Shown here: positions 32,812 through 37,003 of the stretch, one piece after another
Numbering within the stretch: the first letter of the stretch is position 1
How the letters are laid out: each line of letters opens with the position of its first letter
Assembly: GCA_945878845.1 (NCBI GenBank)
Contig: CAMCUB010000033.1
Location: 1-37,003, forward strand
Origin: Erythrobacter sanguineus
GTDB taxonomy: Bacteria > Pseudomonadota > Alphaproteobacteria > Sphingomonadales > Sphingomonadaceae
Direction of reading: 5' to 3'
Length of the DNA stretch: 37,003 nt
The notes under the pieces: generated by a model
Told to the model about the DNA's origin: nothing
What the model saw: the letters and a program-made list of their open reading frames with translations, nothing else
Database searches by the model: none
Translations under genes and position numbers: made by a program

Positions 32812-34380
32812 ATGATGACACTGACCGGCCGGAACCTGATCGCGGGCGCATGGCGCGACGGCGCGAGCCACTTCACCGCGCGCGAGGCTGCCAGCGGTGC
32901 GGCGCTGGAGCCGTCATTTGTGGAAGGTTCGGCCGCCGATGTCGCCGATGCCTGCGCGGCGGCCGCCGCCGCACAAGGCACCTATGCCGCCCTTCCCCTT
33001 GCCGAACGTGCCGCCTTCCTGCGGCTGATGGCCGACAAGATCGACGCGCTGGGCGATACCCTCACTAAGCGCGCCATGCTGGAAAGCGGCCTGCCCGAAG
33101 CACGCCTCAACGGCGAGCGCGGGCGCACCGTGGGCCAGCTGCGCCTCTTCGCCGAGGAGGTCGAGAATGGTGGCTGGCAGGGCCTGCGTATCGATCACGC
33201 CATGCCGGACCGCGCGCCGCTGCCCAAGCCCGACCTCAGGATGCGCAATGTCCCGCTCGGCCCGGTGGCCGTATTCGGCGCATCGAACTTCCCGCTCGCC
33301 TTCTCGGTTGCGGGCGGGGACACGGCCTCGGCGCTGGCAGCTGGATGCTGCGTGGTGGTCAAAGGCCACCCGGCCCACCCCGGCACCTCGGAACTGGTCG
33401 CGGGCGCAATCCTTGAGGCGATCCGCGACGCCGGACTACCCGAGGGCGTGTTCAGCCTCGTGAACGGCACCGCCAACGCGCTCGGCGAGGCGCTGGTGAA
33501 GGACCCGCGCATCGCCGCGGTCGGCTTCACCGGCTCGCGCGCCGGGGGCCTCGCGCTGATGGGCCATGCCGCCGCGCGGCCCGTGCCGATCCCGGTCTAT
33601 GCCGAGATGAGCAGCGTCAATCCGGTGGTGCTGATGCCCGCTCGGCTTGAGGAAGGCGCCGAGGCGCTCGGGGCGGCCTATGTCGGCTCGCTCTCGCTCG
33701 GAGCTGGGCAGTTCTGCACCAACCCCGGCATCCTGCTTGCGGTGGAGGGCGAGGCAACCACCCGCTTTATCGCCGCCGTCGCCGCCGCACTGGGAAGCGT
33801 CCCGGCCCAGACCATGCTGACCGCGGGCATCCAGAGCGCCTACACCAAGGGCATCGAAGCCATCGCTGGGCACGGCGCGACGCTGGTCGGCACCGGCGCG
33901 GAGGGTTCTGCCGCTTGCGGGCGGGCGCAGGTCTTCACCGTGAGCGGCGCCGACTTCCGGGCCAACCCTGCGCTGGGCCACGAGGTGTTCGGCCCCTCCT
34001 CGATCATCGTCGCTTGCGCCGATTTGGCCGAGGTCGCCGCGATCCTCGAAGGCATGGAAGGCCAGCTCACCGCCACGCTGCACATGGCGCCGGCCGATTA
34101 CGATGCGGCGCGCGATCTGATCCCGATCCTCGAAAACCGCGCCGGGCGGATCATCGCCAATGCCTGGCCGACCGGCGTCGAGGTGACCCATGCCATGGTC
34201 CACGGCGGCCCCTTCCCAGCCACCTCCGACGGGCGCAGCACCTCGGTCGGCACGCTGGCGATCGGGCGCTTTCTGCGCCCCGTCAGCTATCAGGACCTGC
34301 CCGCCGCACTTCTCCCCAAGGCGCTGCTCGACGGGCCGAGCACGGTGCTACGGCGGGTCGACGGGCGCTATGAGGCGTGA
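32812..34380 (+). CDS. xylA: Alpha-ketoglutarate semialdehyde dehydrogenase (last Weimberg step)
   Basis: This 522-residue aldehyde dehydrogenase oxidises alpha-ketoglutarate semialdehyde to 2-oxoglutarate with NAD(P). The catalytic Cys302 is in GQFCTNPG and the general base Glu265 in AEMSSVNPV. The cofactor loop GFTGSRAGG and the substrate-side GASNFPLAFS segment fit the KGSADH branch. Late segments EVFGPSS and WPTGVEVTHAMVHGGPFPATSD match this branch as well. ATG 32812 or 32815 are both possible after GGGAGAG. In Caulobacter terms this is XylA (not xylose isomerase). It is divergent from the porter across a LacI-type operator, and its stop overlaps the GTG of the following oxidoreductase gene. 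Confidence 0.9.
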   Translation: MMTLTGRNLIAGAWRDGASHFTAREAASGAALEPSFVEGSAADVADACAAAAAAQGTYAALPLAERAAFLRLMADKIDALGDTLTKRAMLESGLPEARLNGERGRTVGQLRLFAEEVENGGWQGLRIDHAMPDRAPLPKPDLRMRNVPLGPVAVFGASNFPLAFSVAGGDTASALAAGCCVVVKGHPAHPGTSELVAGAILEAIRDAGLPEGVFSLVNGTANALGEALVKDPRIAAVGFTGSRAGGLALMGHAAARPVPIPVYAEMSSVNPVVLMPARLEEGAEALGAAYVGSLSLGAGQFCTNPGILLAVEGEATTRFIAAVAAALGSVPAQTMLTAGIQSAYTKGIEAIAGHGATLVGTGAEGSAACGRAQVFTVSGADFRANPALGHEVFGPSSIIVACADLAEVAAILEGMEGQLTATLHMAPADYDAARDLIPILENRAGRIIANAWPTGVEVTHAMVHGGPFPATSDGRSTSVGTLAIGRFLRPVSYQDLPAALLPKALLDGPSTVLRRVDGRYEA

Positions 34381-35597
34381 AAGGTGAGCAGCGGATGGGA
34401 GCGCGAGGCATGACGCGGCGACAGGCGATCGAGGCGGGCAGCGCCGCTGCGGCAGCGATGATAGCGAGCTGCGCGCTGGCGCAAGGCTCCGCCCCCGTTG
34501 CGAAGGGCCAGCCGTTGCCCGAAGGCGTGACGCTTCCCTCCGCTCTCCCGAAAGCCCCGAACCCCGGCAGCGTCGGCTTCGCGATTATCGGGCTGGGCGA
34601 CTATGCCCTGAAGCAGATCATGCCGCGCTTCGCCCAGTCGGAGCGCTGCCACATCGCCGCGCTGGTCTCGGGCAATCCCGAGAAGCTCGCCCACGTCGGC
34701 GAGGCTTACGGGGTGCCTCCTGAGGCGCGCTATTCCTACGAAGGCTTCGCCGCCAATCCGGCATTCGAGGCGGTCTACATCATCCTCCCCACCGGCCTCC
34801 ACGCCGAATGGGCCGAGCGCGCCTTTGCCGCGGGCAAGCACGTGATGTGCGAGAAGCCGATGGCGCTCTCGGCCGCCGAATGCGAGCGCATGATCGCCGC
34901 CAGCGAGCGCGCGAACCGCAAGCTGATGGTCGCCTACCGCTGCCACTTCGAGCCCTACAACCGCGCCGCGATGGTGCTCACGGCCACCAAGGCGCTGGGC
35001 GATCTGCGGCTGATCCGCACCGAGCATTCCTACCGCCTCGACCCTGCTACCCCTGCGACCAACTGGCGCGTCGCGCGCGCGCAGAGTGGCGGCGGGCCGC
35101 TCGAGGATTAGGGGATCTACGGGCTCCAGGCCGCGCTCTACCTGTCGGGCGAGATGCCGGAACGCCTCAGCGCCTCGACCTTCCGCCCCGAAGGCGACCC
35201 GCGCTTTGCCGAGATCTTCGCCCATGTCGCGGTGCAGATGCACTTCCCCTCCGGCGCGGTGGCTCAGGTCGTGACCTCCTACGATTCGGCCGGGATCAAC
35301 ATGGTCGAGGCGCGCGGCACCGAGGGGGCGCTGCGCATGCATCCGGCGACAGGCTATGGCCCCAACACTCTGGTGCTGGAGACCGGGCGCGAGCGCCGCG
35401 CCATGGAGCCCGGCGATCCCGAGGTGCAATTCGCCGCGATGCTCGATCACCTCGCCGCCGCGATCCGCGAGGACACGCCGATCCTCACGCCGGGCGAAAT
35501 GGGCCTGCGCGACCTGCGCCTGATGGAAGCGATCTACGCCGCGGCTGCGAGCGGGCGCAGCGTGGCGCTGAACCCCGACGGCACGATGCGGGGTTGA
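34377..35597 (+). pseudogene. Gfo/Idh/MocA oxidoreductase (glucose-fructose oxidoreductase-like) interrupted by in-frame TAG
   Basis: Two open stretches in the same frame, 34377-35111 and 35112-35597, together encode about 406 residues of a Gfo/Idh/MocA dehydrogenase. They are separated only by a TAG at 35109-35111. The N-terminus has a Tat-like leader (MTRRQAIEAGSAAAAAMIAS from ATG 34410), then the Rossmann strand GFAIIGLGDYALKQI and the CEKPMAL motif with the catalytic lysine. The stop falls within a normally conserved segment (PLED*GIYGLQAALYL; relatives read D-V/I/L-GIY), so a single change such as TTG to TAG would explain it. The rest is undamaged. It is either a recent nonsense mutation, a sequencing error or a split gene. 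The GTG at 34377 overlaps the xylA stop; ATG 34395 and 34410 are alternative starts. Substrate: an aldose, perhaps xylose (inference). Confidence 0.8.
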
Positions 35598-35607
35598 GGG
35601 GGCGCGG

Positions 35608-36399
35608 CTAACCGGCGGAGAGCCCCGCGACCGCCTCCTCGAACGGCGTCTGGTCGACCGTGATCGCGCCCGCGCGCGGCCGGTCGAGATCGAGGATCAC
35701 CCCGAAGGCGAGCGCGATCAGCAGGTAGAGCGTGATCGACGACGCCCTGCGGTGCGCCCGCGTCCCCGCCAGTGCATAGCCAAGCATCGCCGCCGATATC
35801 GTCGCATAGACCGCGAGCAGCCACAGCACCCGCGCGGGCAGATGCGCCTGGCTCAATGCCTGCCGCCGCACCGCGCTGTCCTCGACCGTATCATAGGCCC
35901 CCGCCAGCGCCACCGTCAGCGGCCCGGGCGGAAGCTCGCGCAGCGCCGCGCGGACCTTGGCTGCAACCGGCGCGCGCAGGGCCGCCGCCTTCTGCTCGGC
36001 CGCAAGCCGCTCCGGCCCGTCGGCCATTTCCGCCGCGGCAAGCCGGGCTGCGGCATAGGTGGCCAGATCAGCCTTGAGCGGCCCCGCGCGCTCAGGCGGC
36101 AGCCCCTCGGCGAGCATCGCCAGATAGCCGACCGCGCTCGTTTCGGTCAGCATCAGGTCGCGGCGATCCTCAAGCCGGTCGAGGGCCATCGAGAAGGAAA
36201 AGCCCATCAGCAGCGCAAGCAGACCCAGCACGCCCGAGAGGATGAAGCCCTCGTCGCTGCTGCCCTCGCCCTCTTGCGTGCCGGATGCGGGCCGCAGCCG
36301 GGCATGGATCCTGAGCCCCGCCTCGTGCGCGGCGATCATTGCCGCCAGCAGCACCGGCACAATCACCACCAGCGACCACGACCAGAATCCGTTCACCAA
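35608..36399 (-). CDS. DUF4239 / bestrophin-like membrane protein
   Basis: This 263-residue predicted inner-membrane protein has hydrophobic segments at about 5-25 and 53-75 (ILSGVLGLLALLMGFSFSMA). Two more follow near 195-218 and 222-240. Between the pairs lies a charged helical region (about 80-190), including LEDRRDLMLTETSAVGYLAML. The GFSFSMALDRLEDRRDLMLTE block is the signature I associate with DUF4239 (bestrophin-like) proteins. The function is not established. It shows no link to xylan use, is convergent with the oxidoreductase gene, and marks the end of the utilisation locus. Confidence 0.7.
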   Translation of the reverse strand: MVNGFWSWSLVVIVPVLLAAMIAAHEAGLRIHARLRPASGTQEGEGSSDEGFILSGVLGLLALLMGFSFSMALDRLEDRRDLMLTETSAVGYLAMLAEGLPPERAGPLKADLATYAAARLAAAEMADGPERLAAEQKAAALRAPVAAKVRAALRELPPGPLTVALAGAYDTVEDSAVRRQALSQAHLPARVLWLLAVYATISAAMLGYALAGTRAHRRASSITLYLLIALAFGVILDLDRPRAGAITVDQTPFEEAVAGLSAG

Positions 36400-36415
36400 G
36401 CCCCCCTAGAAATGG

Positions 36416-36460
36416 TGGCGCGCCCGGCAGGACTCGAACCTGCTGCCTCAAGATTAGAAG
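36416..36460 (-). other. 3' half of tRNA-Arg(UCU): attachment site of an integrated element
   Basis: On the minus strand this contains, in order, an anticodon loop CTTCTAA (anticodon UCU), the 3' anticodon strand TCTTG and a 5-base variable loop. A full T arm follows (GCAGG-TTCGAGT-CCTGC), then the acceptor strand CGGGCGC, the discriminator G and CCA. The 5' half is absent: beyond 36460 the bases do not pair with the anticodon stem, and no D arm or GCGCCCG acceptor strand is found. This is the remnant left when an integrase recombines at the anticodon loop. The intact tRNA should lie at the far end of the element, to the right of the window. Confidence 0.82.
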
Positions 36461-36539
36461 TTGCGCCGCCTAGTTTCCATACGTTCCACTGAATAGCAAA
36501 AACAGGGCTTTAGCGTTTCATGCGTGCCATAGGCTTGCA

Positions 36540-36593
36540 TGTTACCTCACGCCCTGTTACCTATAGCGTTACCTGATACCCAAAAGGTAACAG
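36540..36593. repeat. GTTACCT repeats, probable integrase arm-binding sites
   Basis: GTTACCT occurs three times in direct orientation (36541-36547, 36556-36562, 36568-36574) and once inverted (AGGTAAC, 36585-36591), all within about 55 bases. The cluster is ~80 bases from the tRNA fragment and upstream of the integrase start. Short iterated sites beside an attachment site are typical of tyrosine-integrase arm sites (inference). No gene lies in 36461-36660, and I see nothing else in it. Confidence 0.6.
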
Positions 36594-36660
36594 GTGAGCC
36601 GAGGCGGGGTTGCAGCCCCATCCCCGGCTCTAACCGCAACCGATCCCAAGGAGATCGATC

Positions 36661-36960
36661 ATGGCCAATGACACCACTACCACGCCTCTTGCGCTTTTGC
36701 AGTCCATCGACACCGACCCGGGTGAGGCGACAACCGCTGATCTGGAAGTCGCAATCTGCTTCATTGAGGCCTGCGAGAGCCTCGTCTGCAATGTCCGGCA
36801 ACTCTTCGCAATGGCCGGCACCCCGCCCGAACTTTTGCGCGACGTCAAAAATCTAGACATCATGCTTGCCGAGGCCAAGGACAAGGTGAGGATGGGGTGC
36901 GAGAACGCAGAGAAACTTGTTGATGCGGTCTTTGACGCCAAGCGGGCGGCGAAGGCCTAA
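36661..36960 (+). CDS. Small hypothetical protein of the integrated element
   Basis: This is a 99-residue protein with no family I recognise. An AAGGAG at 36648-36653, 7 bases before the ATG, is one of the best ribosome-binding sites in the window. The sequence is acidic and mostly helical in character (LEVAICFIEACESLVCNVRQLF, LDIMLAEAKDKVRM), with no membrane segment and two cysteines spaced by five residues in the first helix. The gene ends 3 bases before the integrase start, so the two are probably co-transcribed. Its position between the attachment site and the integrase suggests a directionality or accessory factor, but no helix-turn-helix is evident, so this is only a guess. Confidence 0.7.
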   Translation: MANDTTTTPLALLQSIDTDPGEATTADLEVAICFIEACESLVCNVRQLFAMAGTPPELLRDVKNLDIMLAEAKDKVRMGCENAEKLVDAVFDAKRAAKA

Positions 36961-36963
36961 GCC

Positions 36964-37003
36964 ATGCTGACCGACACGAAAGTCGCATCGATCAAGCCGC
37001 CCG
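36964..37003 (+). CDS. Tyrosine integrase, first 13 codons (runs off window)
   Basis: An ATG three bases after the preceding stop opens a frame reading MLTDTKVASIKPP to the end of the window. This is the usual beginning of DUF4102-type (Arm-DNA-binding) phage and island integrases, whose N-termini read like LTDxxxxxxKP. Only 13 residues are visible, so the call depends heavily on context: a tRNA fragment and iterated arm-like sites lie just upstream. The catalytic domain must lie outside the window. Confidence 0.65.
   Translation, partial: MLTDTKVASIKPP

Noticed and set aside
35109..35111. TAG as a recoded (pyrrolysine-type) codon
   Set aside because: Relatives have an ordinary hydrophobic residue there and no recoding signal or pyl genes are seen; a nonsense mutation or sequencing error is simpler.
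35752..36492. Plus-strand frame running over the DUF4239 gene and the tRNA fragment
   Set aside because: Its C-terminus (ARPAGLEPAAS) is the well-known spurious translation of an antisense tRNA T arm, and the rest is antisense to a membrane protein gene.
36416..36492. A complete tRNA-Arg gene on the minus strand
   Set aside because: The 5' acceptor strand, D arm and 5' anticodon strand are missing; only the 3' half is present.
1..37003. CRISPR arrays, rRNA operons, insertion sequences
   Set aside because: No regularly spaced repeats, no rRNA sequence and no transposase or terminal inverted repeats were found.

Overview
The window is GC-rich, tightly packed DNA from what looks like an alphaproteobacterium, most likely a sphingomonad or Erythrobacteraceae relative, with Caulobacter as the next candidate. 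Three things suggest this: Caulobacter-type xylose genes, a large TonB-dependent receptor of the Xanthomonas/Caulobacter kind, and tryptophan-halogenase-like genes beside it. The assignment is inferred from gene content and not from a marker gene.

Almost the whole window (1-35.6 kb) is one polysaccharide utilisation locus for acetylated glucuronoarabinoxylan, with side activities on beta-glucan and mannan. Degradation is covered by a GH3 exo-glucosidase (partial, left edge), a secreted GH5 with a duplicated C-terminal module, a GH43 xylosidase, a sialate O-acetylesterase-type esterase, a GH5_7-type mannanase, a second GH43, a GH67 alpha-glucuronidase, a GH3 beta-xylosidase and a GH10 lipoprotein xylanase. 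Uptake is by a TonB-dependent receptor and an MFS sugar porter. Xylose is oxidised by a complete Weimberg pathway: xylose dehydrogenase (XylB), xylonolactonase (XylC), xylonate dehydratase (XylD), 2-keto-3-deoxyxylonate dehydratase (XylX) and alpha-ketoglutarate semialdehyde dehydrogenase (XylA), giving 2-oxoglutarate.

Layout: plus operon xylX-xylB-xylC-esterase-mannanase (4.7-10.8 kb); minus genes GH67-lacI-xylD-GH43 (16.8-10.8 kb); plus operon GH3-GH10 ending at a terminator (16.9-20.5 kb); minus TonB receptor (24.0-20.7 kb); plus operon halogenase-halogenase-JmjC/cupin (24.2-28.3 kb); minus operon sugar porter-halogenase-degenerate halogenase (32.7-28.3 kb); plus pair xylA-oxidoreductase, the latter interrupted by an in-frame TAG (32.8-35.6 kb). 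Five copies of a LacI-type palindrome, best form TGGTAGCGCTACCA, lie in the promoter regions of these units and link them into one regulon, presumably controlled by the LacI-family gene at 14.6 kb.

The most intriguing part is the set of four tryptophan-halogenase-family flavoproteins, one of which has lost the catalytic residues, together with a JmjC/cupin-like putative Fe(II) oxygenase. They are split between two operons beside the receptor and the xylose porter, and both operons lie next to the shared operator. Their substrate cannot be read from the sequence.

The right edge (from 36.4 kb) is the boundary of an integrated element. It holds the 3' half of a tRNA-Arg(UCU), a cluster of GTTACCT repeats resembling integrase arm sites, a small unknown gene and the first codons of a tyrosine integrase running off the window.
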